From the NCBI GenBank assembly GCA_021795795.1, contig JAJYPA010000102.1, forward strand, positions 1 through 19,513: a stretch of DNA of 19,513 nt, given 5' to 3'. Shown here one piece after another: positions 7,813 to 16,290 of this stretch. Each line of letters opens with the position of its first letter. The first letter of the stretch is position 1. The notes beneath the pieces are model-generated. The model did no database searches. It worked only from the letters and a program-made list of their open reading frames with translations, and had not been told where the DNA came from. Origin of the DNA: Pseudomonadota bacterium (lineage in GTDB: Bacteria > Pseudomonadota > Gammaproteobacteria > Halothiobacillales > Halothiobacillaceae). The position numbers and the translations under genes are program-made.

Positions 7813-9068
7813 TTTACCCTCGCAGGGAGCGAAGCCTTATCGTTACCGGTCTCCTTTATGTACCGCTCCAGGAGTTTTTCATCCGAGAATTTTGAGACTC
7901 CGAGCATATAGAGCAGAGTTTCCCGCAGCGTGACCTTATGCGAGTTCGAAATGGTCCGGTTCCGTGCATCCCACATCAGCCCCAGATAGGGCTCGTCTGA
8001 AAGGGTTGTGGGCAATTTTGATGCGTGCGCAACTGCCTGCTCAATCGGCATATTCGCAGTGAGACGGGCGATAATCCGCGCGAACACCTCCAATCCAATC
8101 GGCCGATAGAGCGCGCTGCCACCATGGCTGCCGCGGAATTTCTTGACTGGGGTTGTCGTGTCCTTCGCAGAGAAGAAGGCTGCCAACTCCGAAAAATTAT
8201 CGCGCATCGAGATAAAAAAGGTTTTCGCAAACTCAAAATACTGGTGAAGCTCCTCGTCCTTCGGGCGGACCCGCTGCAGATCGGCCCTGCCCTTTTTCAG
8301 ATCGGACTTCGCACTCGTAAATAGAATTGAGAGTACGTCGTAGAGGTTGCCGATCGTCGTGAGGCTTGTCGTGTTGGCGGAAGGCATATTGTTGCTTGCG
8401 ACAAACGCCACCCTCTGGCCGGAAAACAGATCGGTTTCCTCAATCAGCCAGCGCACCGACAGGGCCATCACGTCATCTTCATCAAGTGCGATGATGTCTC
8501 CCTTGGACACCGGCCGCGCCGTCTTATTCAGCGTCGTGAACAAGCGCCTAGTCCGCTCAAGCCCTTTCTGCGTGTCTTTGTGTGCGACGAAGATGACTGA
8601 AATGTCGTCATAGCCATCTTGGTCGACACCGTCCTTGACCGCCTTTTTGATGCCGGCGAGCCGGTGCTGACCATCCAAGGCAAAAAGCTCTTCGTCACCG
8701 CGCAGCGTGAGGAATCCAACCGATCCAATGGTTTCTTCATTAAGATCCCGAAGCTCATCATTGCTTGACCGGCTTTTGAGGTCGGAAAGCGCATACCAGT
8801 TTGGCTCACCCTTGTAGGTCGCCACGACCAGTGAGTTGAAGAAACGCTCCGGCTGGTTCCTTAGGTACTCGGCAATTTGTTTGCTGCGGCCGCTGTTGAG
8901 CTGCCGCTGAATCAGCTTTGACAGAGACTCGTTCTTATGAACCTCCTTGGCGTAGTGCACGCGCTTGGCAAGATTACCGAGATCCATCAGGCACGAATAA
9001 TAGACCCAATCTCCCATGACACCGCGAAGCGCGGGCAAGACGAGCGCAGCTCTGCTGGCCGATATCAT
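7809..9068 (-). CDS. DndB-like DGQHR-domain protein
   Basis: A 419-aa protein of the DndB/DGQHR family. The signature DGQHR is at residues 132-136 inside LFALDGQHRLAGI, and the family's second conserved block, LFTTLNKTARPVSKGD, follows at 176-191. DndB is known in Dnd phosphorothioation clusters as a regulator of dnd expression; DGQHR proteins also occur in other defence loci. The family resembles ParB/DUF262-type nucleotide-dependent proteins, so an NTPase or DNA-sensing role is possible. Its gene sits inside an Ssp-type cluster, coupled by ATGA overlaps to the genes on both sides, so here it may act as part of the restriction arm and not only as a repressor. The start at 9068 is set by the overlap with the GIY-YIG gene. 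Confidence 0.85.
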   Translation of the reverse strand: MISASRAALVLPALRGVMGDWVYYSCLMDLGNLAKRVHYAKEVHKNESLSKLIQRQLNSGRSKQIAEYLRNQPERFFNSLVVATYKGEPNWYALSDLKSRSSNDELRDLNEETIGSVGFLTLRGDEELFALDGQHRLAGIKKAVKDGVDQDGYDDISVIFVAHKDTQKGLERTRRLFTTLNKTARPVSKGDIIALDEDDVMALSVRWLIEETDLFSGQRVAFVASNNMPSANTTSLTTIGNLYDVLSILFTSAKSDLKKGRADLQRVRPKDEELHQYFEFAKTFFISMRDNFSELAAFFSAKDTTTPVKKFRGSHGGSALYRPIGLEVFARIIARLTANMPIEQAVAHASKLPTTLSDEPYLGLMWDARNRTISNSHKVTLRETLLYMLGVSKFSDEKLLERYIKETGNDKASLPARVK

Positions 9069-9592
9069 CGAAATGCCCTCCGTTTGCGTTTGGTCTCTGC
9101 CTCCAAGTCACCTTCTGAAAACGGTGGCATGAATGCTGTATTCAGCTGCCTCTCCAAGCGTTGAAGATCGTCAGATGAGACACCCTCACCGACAGGTGCG
9201 AAAAAGAATCGTAGCACCTGATGCCAGGTGCCGATCATCCGTGCGATCCGGTCGCGCTTTATGACTCTTCGCATATTGAGATAATCTTTGTAGCGGGCTC
9301 TCAGGCTACGGGCGGAGTCGCGTCCGGCGATGCCGATATAGAGGATGTAGCCATGCGGCGGCAGAATGCTGCTCGGGACACAGACCGCGAAGGCGTAAAT
9401 GCCTCGCTTGTCGTCGGGGACTCTGTCGATCTCGGCCTCGCCATAGCTGACGGATTGCCAGTTCAACGCGTTGACCGACGACTGGCCACCTGCAAGGATG
9501 TTATCCGCATTCAGGACAACCGAGACCTGATATTTTGCGATGTCGGCCGTGGCCGCGTTCGCAAAGTCGATCAAGCCATCCAAATTCAACAC
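9065..9592 (-). CDS. GIY-YIG nuclease-like protein
   Basis: A 175-aa protein whose middle matches the GIY-YIG nuclease fold: GIY at 64-66, YIG at 85-87 about 20 residues later, a conserved-type arginine in SLRARY (near 98-100), and LERQLN with Glu147 and Asn151 in the positions of the metal-binding Glu and following Asn. All catalytic elements appear present, so it is a plausible active endonuclease. The first 60 residues are unassigned and the C-terminal tail is very basic (KRKRRAFR), suiting DNA contact. The start is a GTG at 9592, chosen because a GGGGGG ribosome binding site lies just upstream. It follows sspD by 18 nt and overlaps the DndB-like gene by 4 nt. I cannot say whether it belongs to a named Ssp subunit family. 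Confidence 0.75.
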   Translation of the reverse strand: MLNLDGLIDFANAATADIAKYQVSVVLNADNILAGGQSSVNALNWQSVSYGEAEIDRVPDDKRGIYAFAVCVPSSILPPHGYILYIGIAGRDSARSLRARYKDYLNMRRVIKRDRIARMIGTWHQVLRFFFAPVGEGVSSDDLQRLERQLNTAFMPPFSEGDLEAETKRKRRAFR

Positions 9593-9610
9593 CCATCCCC
9601 CCTTTTTGTG

Positions 9611-10447
9611 TTACTTATGACATGCCAAACACATCTTGGCCTTGCCATAGAGATCGTCGATGTCAATGGGCTCGTTGTCTCGTCTCAACGGATTCACCTG
9701 GACCTTTGAGCGCAGCCGCGCGATCCGCTGCTCATGGTCCGATTTGATCTGCGCGACCCGTTGAGGGCGCTCCAACTCTTCTAGCGGCTCCCCTTGGCTC
9801 CATGTGAACGGCGACCCATGCTCGACCGCGTCCTTCTCATAAGCCTTCGCTTCGTCAAAAGCCTCCGGATGCTGTTCCTTCAACCGGACCCATTCGATCT
9901 TTTGCTGGAAGAAGCAGAAGGTGCAGCCGCTGCGCGTGCGCCAGGAATAATATTTGGGGAGGCCTAGCCCGGCGCCATCGAGGATGTCGATCACCCCGGC
10001 CTTATCGACGCCCGCCTGTTTGAATGGCAGTTGGACGATCAGCCTGTCATGCTTTGAGGCGTAGCCTTCCCGGTATTCCTCGTCGCTGCGAATAGCCACA
10101 TAGCTGTAAATGGTCGCACCCTCGGCAAGCATGGGACGGAGCCAATGCTCGAAGGGGCGAAGCTTGAGCTGCCGCGTACACCAGCGGGTTTGCGGCGACG
10201 GCAGGAAGTCATTGTACTGCTTCAGCCAGAAATCGAAGTCCCGATCAGGATTGAGTCTCCGGATAGGCTGACCCAAAAACCCCTCTAGTTGACCGAGATA
10301 CTCGTAAACTTCGGGCAGCTCTTTGCCAGTGTCGGTAAAGAAATATTCGATCTCCAGTTCGGGATGATGCTGCCGCATATAAACGGCGAGCGCAGCGCTA
10401 TCACGCCCCCCCGACAGGCCGAGGACGTGTTTCACCTGGCCCGCCAT
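9611..10447 (-). CDS. sspD: SspD: PAPS reductase-like (ATP pyrophosphatase) sulfur-transfer protein of DNA phosphorothioation
   Basis: A 278-aa protein of the adenine-nucleotide alpha-hydrolase (PP-loop) family. SGGRDS at 12-17 is the PP-loop that binds ATP, and FFTDTGKELPE (36-46) is the usual following block. Cysteines at 90 (RWC), 175 and 178 (SGCTFC), and 273 and 276 at the extreme C-terminus (CLAC) are candidate ligands for an iron-sulfur cluster, as in DndC. In the Ssp pathway SspD uses ATP, probably to activate the DNA backbone, and receives sulfur from SspA. ATG at 10447 shares its first base with the last base of the sspC stop (TGATG); a TTG one codon upstream is less likely. The distinction from DndC rests on the DUF4007 and large-ATPase neighbours. 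Confidence 0.87.
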   Translation of the reverse strand: MAGQVKHVLGLSGGRDSAALAVYMRQHHPELEIEYFFTDTGKELPEVYEYLGQLEGFLGQPIRRLNPDRDFDFWLKQYNDFLPSPQTRWCTRQLKLRPFEHWLRPMLAEGATIYSYVAIRSDEEYREGYASKHDRLIVQLPFKQAGVDKAGVIDILDGAGLGLPKYYSWRTRSGCTFCFFQQKIEWVRLKEQHPEAFDEAKAYEKDAVEHGSPFTWSQGEPLEELERPQRVAQIKSDHEQRIARLRSKVQVNPLRRDNEPIDIDDLYGKAKMCLACHK

Positions 10448-13400
10448 CAAGGCAGGACCCTCTCATTACCGTTTCGTTTGGCATGCTTAGGCGCCTGCAT
10501 ATAACGCGAACTGAGATTCGCCAGGGCAGCGAGAATGATGCTCCGCCGACTAGTGTCAGCGGCATCCAATGCGGCCGCCACCCTCTTGATCACGTCGTCG
10601 ACCGCGGCTCGGTCCGAATCGGCGATGTCGAATTCCTCCAGCAACGGCGTCCGCCGACCATCCATGCCGATGACAATGGCCATGGCCTGCCGTTTGTCGG
10701 GGCGTCCTTTCACCCACGCATAGGTCTCCGCGCGCAAGAACTTCTGCGCAAGTTCCGCGAGCTCGATCGTTGCCCGATCGAAATCTGGATCAACCCAGTC
10801 GCGGGGCGGCTTGTTCGCGGCGAGGCTCGCGATCCCCTCAAAACTCTGTTCGCTGCCGTCGAATTGGGCTAGGCGTCCAGCAAAGGCATCGAGCCGAAAA
10901 TCGCCAGCCAACTGCCGAATATTTTCAGCCCGCGCGCGCAGTTCTGCCAGCGATTGGGGGGAAACATTCGGAACCTGGAGCTCGGCGAGCATGAAATCGC
11001 GCAGCCGTTGGAGCATAGACGGATAGGCGAGCACCAGCTCGCCAAGGCCGCCGCGAACGCTCTCGACAACACGGCGCAAGTCTTCCTCGTTGCTGAGCGA
11101 TACATCTTCGCCGAGCGTTCCCGGAATATCGTCGAAGAGGAATTGATTGGGATCATGCGCGCGCTTGAACAGATCCCGGATGTTCACCGCGTTCGACGAC
11201 AAGCGCATGGTGCGCGCCGTCCATTGCGGCAACCGATCATATATCGCGACGAGCCCGCGACCAACATCGATCGGCGCGAGATTCACTAGCTCATTGGACT
11301 TGTCCAGGCCCCGCACAACCTCCGCCATGCCGGATAAGAGGCGCCGCGAGACGTCGGACAAGTCCATCCAGCGCAACCGGATGAAGGCAGGGTTTTTCGC
11401 CAGCAGCTCGACGTCCACATCGTCGAATCGAGATCGGAAAATGCCATCGCGATAAACTGCGAGCCGGTCGCGCTGCGACAGGATGAACGCAACCGCAAGG
11501 ATCGGCATGAGCCCATCCTTCACGCCAAACGGAGGTTTACGCCATTCATCGAACAGCTCTGATATGGCCACAGTTCGCTTGGCGTGCCTCCGCACATAGT
11601 CGGAGGCATTCTGCCAGATCGGCCCTAGTCGGCACGGATCGGCAGCGCTCCTGTTCGGTGCAGCAAACCGCCACACGTCACCATCTCGCGAATAAAGACC
11701 CGTCGATTCTAATACCGATGCGAACAGTCCCCCTTCGGCAGGGAAGCCCTCGATTCCAAGACGCAGATTGCCCTCGTTCAGGACCATCCGCCGAAGGAGA
11801 TTGTTCTGCGCCGCGATAGCGTTGCTCGACGGCTTTTGCCGATTGAGCAGTTCATTGTGTAGGCGCGGCGACTCGTCGAACCGGCGATCGGCCAGATCAG
11901 AAGCGATGCTGTTCAGATCGGCCTGGCGCAGGCACTTCGGTTGATAGTTCTTCCGAAACCACAGCGCATTGTCAAAAACCTTGTGGAGTTCTGTTTCAAG
12001 GAGCGCCTGCAATGACGCCAAGCGAGCGGAAACCTCGCGCCGGGCGACCGCGTCGCCCTGTAGCTCCGGATGATCGTTGCTCACATTTTCAAGGGCGAAC
12101 AACTCACGAGCCAGCGGCACGATCGCCCAAGAGCGCTTCGAGATGCCAACGACAATGTCCCATCCATCGCTGTAGCGTGCAGCCTTCCGGCAGACATCTT
12201 CGGCGTAAGGCTCATCTTCTCCCTCCGTGGGAATGGCCAGCAGGAACTGACCGATGGCGCCATTCTCGGGTTCCAGTTCGGCGGCAAAATCGATTAGGCC
12301 GCTGACAGGAACGATATTGACGTCGAACCATCGCAGTGCGCCGGTCTCATGATAATGACGCTTGGCCAGAATGGGCTGAAGCCCTGAGAGCGCCTTCAAT
12401 TCCTTGAAGTCGATATCGTCGATATCGTCGAGAGCGGAGCGGACGGCTAGATCGATATCGAAGTCGCTGCCAGCGAAGATGGCCCGAGCATCGAGAAATT
12501 TCTTGAAGATCGTGAACGACCACCGGTCGAGATCTGCGAGCGCCGTTTCGAGTTCCCTAGCTGGAACATCGGGAAAGCAGGCACCAAGAAGCCCTGAATT
12601 GGCAACTAGCCCGGACCGCTCCTTGAACAGATCGATGACAGCAATGGTCTTGAGCAGCTTGATGTGCAGGTCGTCGCCGCCAACCGCCTCACAGCGCTCC
12701 AAAGCTTCGGCCGCCAATGCCCAGCGATGACCATCGGGCGAAGCGAGGATCGACGGCTCCAGATTGGTACGAAGATAATCCCACAGCCTTTCCGGCCCAT
12801 AAAGTTCGGCATCGCTGGCATGGGTGATGAAATCTTGGAAGCCGTTGGGCTCTGATGAGTTCAGGAACCCGAAAATGCTGCGCTGGTTCTGCCCAAAGCG
12901 GCGCCGCGAGATCGGCCCGAGCAGGCAAGCCACGACGGGATGCAACGGCCAGCACGCTTCAAGCATGCCAGCAAGCCTTTCGACGTCGCCAGCGCGATCG
13001 CGACGCACCAAGCTGGCGACGGCCAGCGCAACGGCCCCCGGCCTTCTTGGATGGTAATCGCTTTCGATTGCGCGCGCGATGAGATCGATCTGCTCCTCAC
13101 CAGCAGTATCGACCACCAGATCAACGAACCGACCCTGAATCTTCGCCCACTCATCGCGCATCTCATGCGACAGCCTGTGCGCATATTCATCAAAGGCCTG
13201 ATGCAACACGCCGACAATCAGCAACCGGCCTTTGCTGCGCGACGCCGCTTCGGCAAGCTGCTGCAAAATGTAAATATCGGAGCCATCCTGGGCCGCGCCT
13301 TCGAGGAATTTGCCCATCTCATCGATGAACAGGAGCAACCCACCATGCGTCCGAGGCATTTCGGCTGCCGTATCGGTCAGAGCAGTGATGAGATTGCTCT

Positions 13401-13839
13401 CGGTCCAACCGCCGCGCGGTCGCCTCGAAACGAGGCCCGTTCTCGCTACGGTTTCCCCGATCACGTTCACAGGGTTATCACGCCGGGCGACAACCGGAAG
13501 GATACGCCACCCCTTCGTACCCGTAGGAAGCGCCGCGTGGATATCTTTCGTCAGTTTTTGGCCGAAGATCGTCGCGGCTTCCTTCTGAACACCCGGGTTT
13601 CCATTCAGTAGGGCGCTCAGCGCGATGACCAAGCTTGACTTGCCGCTGCCATAAGGGCCGGTCCAGGTGAAAGCGCCTTGTCCTGTCTCGGATACGTGGC
13701 GCGCCATCGTCGAGAGAATGTCGGCCGAAGATTGCGGACAAACAAAGCCCTTGAGGGCTGCGGCATCCCCTAGATCCGAGTCGATCCGGATCGACCTCAG
13801 GAACCGGCGGGCTATATGAACATGATCACGCAAGGCCAT
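10447..13839 (-). CDS. sspC: SspC: large P-loop ATPase of the SspBCD phosphorothioation complex
   Basis: A 1130-aa protein. The N-terminal third holds an ATPase core with Walker A GPYGSGKSS (61-69) and Walker B LLLFIDEMGK (168-177, Asp173-Glu174). The remaining 700 or so residues are alpha-helical in character with no recognised catalytic motif. In Ssp systems SspC is an ATPase that works with the nickase SspB and the sulfur-inserting SspD; energy from ATP is thought to open or move along DNA so that the nicked strand can be modified. The gene starts with ATG overlapping the sspB stop by one base (TAATG) and ends overlapping sspD by one base. The identity rests on gene order and the P-loop core; the large C-terminal part was not matched to any family from the sequence alone. 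Confidence 0.82.
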   Translation of the reverse strand: MALRDHVHIARRFLRSIRIDSDLGDAAALKGFVCPQSSADILSTMARHVSETGQGAFTWTGPYGSGKSSLVIALSALLNGNPGVQKEAATIFGQKLTKDIHAALPTGTKGWRILPVVARRDNPVNVIGETVARTGLVSRRPRGGWTESNLITALTDTAAEMPRTHGGLLLFIDEMGKFLEGAAQDGSDIYILQQLAEAASRSKGRLLIVGVLHQAFDEYAHRLSHEMRDEWAKIQGRFVDLVVDTAGEEQIDLIARAIESDYHPRRPGAVALAVASLVRRDRAGDVERLAGMLEACWPLHPVVACLLGPISRRRFGQNQRSIFGFLNSSEPNGFQDFITHASDAELYGPERLWDYLRTNLEPSILASPDGHRWALAAEALERCEAVGGDDLHIKLLKTIAVIDLFKERSGLVANSGLLGACFPDVPARELETALADLDRWSFTIFKKFLDARAIFAGSDFDIDLAVRSALDDIDDIDFKELKALSGLQPILAKRHYHETGALRWFDVNIVPVSGLIDFAAELEPENGAIGQFLLAIPTEGEDEPYAEDVCRKAARYSDGWDIVVGISKRSWAIVPLARELFALENVSNDHPELQGDAVARREVSARLASLQALLETELHKVFDNALWFRKNYQPKCLRQADLNSIASDLADRRFDESPRLHNELLNRQKPSSNAIAAQNNLLRRMVLNEGNLRLGIEGFPAEGGLFASVLESTGLYSRDGDVWRFAAPNRSAADPCRLGPIWQNASDYVRRHAKRTVAISELFDEWRKPPFGVKDGLMPILAVAFILSQRDRLAVYRDGIFRSRFDDVDVELLAKNPAFIRLRWMDLSDVSRRLLSGMAEVVRGLDKSNELVNLAPIDVGRGLVAIYDRLPQWTARTMRLSSNAVNIRDLFKRAHDPNQFLFDDIPGTLGEDVSLSNEEDLRRVVESVRGGLGELVLAYPSMLQRLRDFMLAELQVPNVSPQSLAELRARAENIRQLAGDFRLDAFAGRLAQFDGSEQSFEGIASLAANKPPRDWVDPDFDRATIELAELAQKFLRAETYAWVKGRPDKRQAMAIVIGMDGRRTPLLEEFDIADSDRAAVDDVIKRVAAALDAADTSRRSIILAALANLSSRYMQAPKHAKRNGNERVLP

Positions 13840-14795
13840 TAGGCGGCTTCCCTTTCGGCTCGCTCGTCATAATCTCTCGCCAGCAGCGCCAATGCAGCGT
13901 CTGCGTCAATGTCCGCATTGCGCACAACCTGCTTCAGACCGGCCGTCTCGGACCATCGCAATGCGCCGTTTGTGACCTCGTCGAGCCCGGCGAGCCGGTC
14001 TGCGACGTCGTTTTCATCGAACAAAAAGGTGCGACCCGGACTACCCGGCGCATGCGCGATCGCCTCAAACGACAGCGTTGCCGCACCGGAATAATGCGAC
14101 CAAAAATCAAGAAGCGCATAGGCAAAAATACCATTGCCCAAGGTTGATTTCGCGCCGCGTACGAAGCGAAATCCGTCCCTTTTCCCCACAGCCTTGATAA
14201 GTCCCAACTCGGTCAGCGGAGATTCAAGCGCATCGTCGTGTCCCACCTTGCCAAACGGCGGCCGCGCGGCATAGGTGCGAATGAAACAAGCCACATCATT
14301 CTTTAGAGTGGCGTGCGCCACGCGCGACCAATTGCGATCCTTTGCAAGACGATCAAGCTTCATGATGATGCTCTCACGTTCAAACGTGAGAGCAGGATAG
14401 TAGCTGAACACCCAGAACCAAGTAGTCATCTCGGCGCGAGCAGCCAAATGCCAATGAATCAGCCAAAGTGTCGCCGGGTGCTCCATATAGGGATCCAAGC
14501 CCTTCGGGCCGAAGATCAGCCGCCCGAGCCCTGTGGTCCGGACGCTGTTAACCGCAGCCTCGTCGATTACACCGGCGGCCTTCGCCCAATGACGAATAGA
14601 CGCGACCATATTTTTTCCGACGCCGAATCGCGCAATCGCGTCTTCGCCCCAACAGGCAGCCCGGTTGTCGGGCATAACTTCGGTTTCGGCAACCCGGTCG
14701 AACGCTTTCTTTAGCCACCCATAGCGAAGGGGGAAGGTTTCGTGGCCGGAAAACTGTGGGTTGTAGCCATCTTGATACAGTGGTCCGCGCGCCAT
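13839..14795 (-). CDS. sspB: SspB: DUF4007 family DNA nickase of phosphorothioation
   Basis: A 318-aa DUF4007 protein. The family hallmark FSGHETFPLRYGWLKK is at residues 15-30, near the N-terminus as usual. In SspABCD systems SspB nicks one DNA strand at the modification site. The frame is open from an ATG at 14822, but that codon lies about 2 nt from the predicted transcription start; the ATG at 14795 has a strong GGGGGAG ribosome binding site 2 nt before it and is preferred. This gives a leader of roughly 29 nt. It is the first gene of the minus-strand operon and diverges from sspA. No nuclease motif can be pointed to by eye, so the activity comes from family knowledge. Confidence 0.87.
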   Translation of the reverse strand: MARGPLYQDGYNPQFSGHETFPLRYGWLKKAFDRVAETEVMPDNRAACWGEDAIARFGVGKNMVASIRHWAKAAGVIDEAAVNSVRTTGLGRLIFGPKGLDPYMEHPATLWLIHWHLAARAEMTTWFWVFSYYPALTFERESIIMKLDRLAKDRNWSRVAHATLKNDVACFIRTYAARPPFGKVGHDDALESPLTELGLIKAVGKRDGFRFVRGAKSTLGNGIFAYALLDFWSHYSGAATLSFEAIAHAPGSPGRTFLFDENDVADRLAGLDEVTNGALRWSETAGLKQVVRNADIDADAALALLARDYDERAEREAA

Positions 14796-14830
14796 GTCTC
14801 CCCCGGTTACTGGATGATCCATCCAGTTCG

Positions 14831-14859
14831 ACTATAGTGCAAAGGTATGGTATCGTCAA
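14831..14859 (-). promoter_or_regulatory. Sigma70-type promoter for the sspBCD operon
   Basis: On the minus strand a -35 TTGACG (14854-14859) and a -10 TATAGT (14831-14836) are separated by exactly 17 bp. Transcription should start near 14824, 29 nt before the preferred sspB start codon. This is the clearest promoter in the window and would drive at least sspB through the PLD gene, given the overlaps. Confidence 0.7.
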
Positions 14860-14864
14860 CAAAA

Positions 14865-14879
14865 GTTGGAGGTGCCAAC
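14865..14879. promoter_or_regulatory. Short inverted repeat between sspA and sspB (possible operator)
   Basis: GTTGG-AGGTG-CCAAC is a 5-bp inverted repeat lying 6 bp upstream of the -35 box of the sspB promoter, in the 109 to 136 bp between the divergent genes. DndB-type regulators act on such intergenic regions in Dnd clusters, so it could be an operator. The arms are short and chance is possible. A weak plus-strand promoter for sspA (TTACGC at 14894 and TATGAC at 14917, 17 bp apart) was also seen but is not convincing. Confidence 0.3.
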
Positions 14880-14931
14880 CAAAATGACTGGCGTTACGCG
14901 GCTTCTTATTCAAATATATGACTAATTTTCT

Positions 14932-16104
14932 ATGAGAATTAGCCAAGCTATCTATCTCGATCATCAAGCGACGACACCCGTCGATCCCCGCGTTTTTGCC
15001 GAAATGGCGCCCTATTTCGCGAAGGTCTTTGGCAACCCACATTCCGTGGAGCACGTGTTTGGATGGGAATCATCGCAGGCCGTCGAGGCCGCAGCGGCAA
15101 CGATCGGGGGCCTGATCGGTGCGGACGCCGATGAAATCATTTTTACGTCGGGCGCCACCGAAGCTAATAACCTCGCGCTTCTCGGGCTCGGCCGACGGGC
15201 GGCTTTAGGCAATCGCCGGCGCGTGCTTGTTGGCGCGACTGAACATAAGAGCGTTTTGGCCGCGAGCCGCGCCTTACAGGAACAGCTCGGCTATGAAGTG
15301 CAATATCTGCCCGTAGATGAGAAGGGTTTTATCGATCTTTCAGTGCTCGAATGCAGCCTGTCGGAAGACGTCCTCCTTGTTTCCATCGCGCCCGTCAACA
15401 ATGAGATCGGGACCATTCAAGACATAGCCGCGATTTCAGAAATGGCTCGGACGTCCGGCACGCTCCTACATTGCGACGGTGCGCAAGCACCTTGTGCAAT
15501 CGACCTTCACACAATCGCAGAGTTTGCTGATCTCCTTAGCCTTTCTGCTCATAAAATCTACGGCCCGAAAGGAATTGGCGCGCTCTATATTAGCCGCGAA
15601 TTTCAGGCGAGAATTGAACCACTTATTTATGGCGGCGGCCAACAGGGTAATTTGCGCTCTGGAACAGTACCTGTTGCTCTTTGTGTAGGCATGGCCGCAG
15701 CAACGATGCTTCTTAATTCATCCGACGTGCAAATCGAGCGCGAGCGCCTGCGGGAGCGCACTAAGTCGTTTATCCAGCATGTGCAAGACCTTGGGAGGCC
15801 GGTATTCTTGAACGGCCCCGAGGATGCACGACGCCATCCAGGCAACGCTAATTTGAGATTCGAAGGATTCGAAGCGCAGAGCATCCTCAGCACACTTCAG
15901 CCCCATCTCGCCGCCTCGACGGGGTCAGCCTGCACGTCCGGCATCCCCGAGCCCTCTCATGTCTTGCGCGCGGTCGGCCTAACCACGGACCAGGCCGAAG
16001 CATCTATTCGCTTTAGTCTCGGGCGAGAAACGACCGACGATGACATTGAAACCGCTGTCGGGCTAATCGATGATGCGCTCGCACGACTTTCGCGGAAGAT
16101 CTGA
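14932..16104 (+). CDS. sspA: SspA: PLP-dependent cysteine desulfurase (IscS/DndA type)
   Basis: A 390-aa class V aminotransferase-fold enzyme. It takes sulfur from L-cysteine as an enzyme-bound persulfide and passes it to the modification machinery. Visible features are the start IYLDHQATTPV, GNPHS (35-39), the stacking His105 in TEHKS, Asp182 and Gln185 in CDGAQ that hold the cofactor, the Schiff-base Lys208 in SAHK, and the persulfide-forming Cys334 in GSACTSG on the mobile loop. All catalytic residues are present and length is normal for the family. It is divergent from sspB, as dndA is from dndBCDE in some Dnd clusters. The ATG at 14932 has no good ribosome binding site but the N-terminus begins exactly where the family does. 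A housekeeping IscS is unlikely given the neighbours. Confidence 0.9.
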   Translation: MRISQAIYLDHQATTPVDPRVFAEMAPYFAKVFGNPHSVEHVFGWESSQAVEAAAATIGGLIGADADEIIFTSGATEANNLALLGLGRRAALGNRRRVLVGATEHKSVLAASRALQEQLGYEVQYLPVDEKGFIDLSVLECSLSEDVLLVSIAPVNNEIGTIQDIAAISEMARTSGTLLHCDGAQAPCAIDLHTIAEFADLLSLSAHKIYGPKGIGALYISREFQARIEPLIYGGGQQGNLRSGTVPVALCVGMAAATMLLNSSDVQIERERLRERTKSFIQHVQDLGRPVFLNGPEDARRHPGNANLRFEGFEAQSILSTLQPHLAASTGSACTSGIPEPSHVLRAVGLTTDQAEASIRFSLGRETTDDDIETAVGLIDDALARLSRKI

Positions 16105-16119
16105 CACGATTAGCCTGAG

Positions 16120-16136
16120 CAGCGTTTCAAACGCTG
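16120..16136. repeat. Perfect small palindrome after sspA, possible weak terminator
   Basis: CAGCGTT-TCA-AACGCTG forms a 7-bp stem with a 3-base loop 15 bp after the sspA stop codon. No T-run follows on either strand, so it is not a classical rho-independent terminator; it could protect or end the sspA transcript. Confidence 0.35.
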
Positions 16137-16290
16137 ACTAAGCCATCCACCTATCTGCCGAGCTGATCGCACCCACATGAAGCACGAAATAAGAGGAGCT
16201 CGATGGGAGCAGATAATGCGTGACAGGGGACATCTTTTTTATCGCCATTAAATTGATAATAAAGGATTTATACACAAGAGTCCGATGGGC

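Noticed and set aside
12410..12431. Short tandem repeat of GATATCGTC
   Set aside because: It codes for an Asp-Ile-Asp-Asp repeat within SspC and does not extend beyond two units.
12940..13611. 223-aa plus-strand open frame
   Set aside because: Antisense shadow of the SspC ATPase region that contains the Walker motifs.
16222..16242. GTGACAGGGGACATC followed by a T-run, resembling the ends of some insertion sequences
   Set aside because: No partner inverted repeat, duplication or transposase fragment was found nearby, so it cannot be supported as an IS end.
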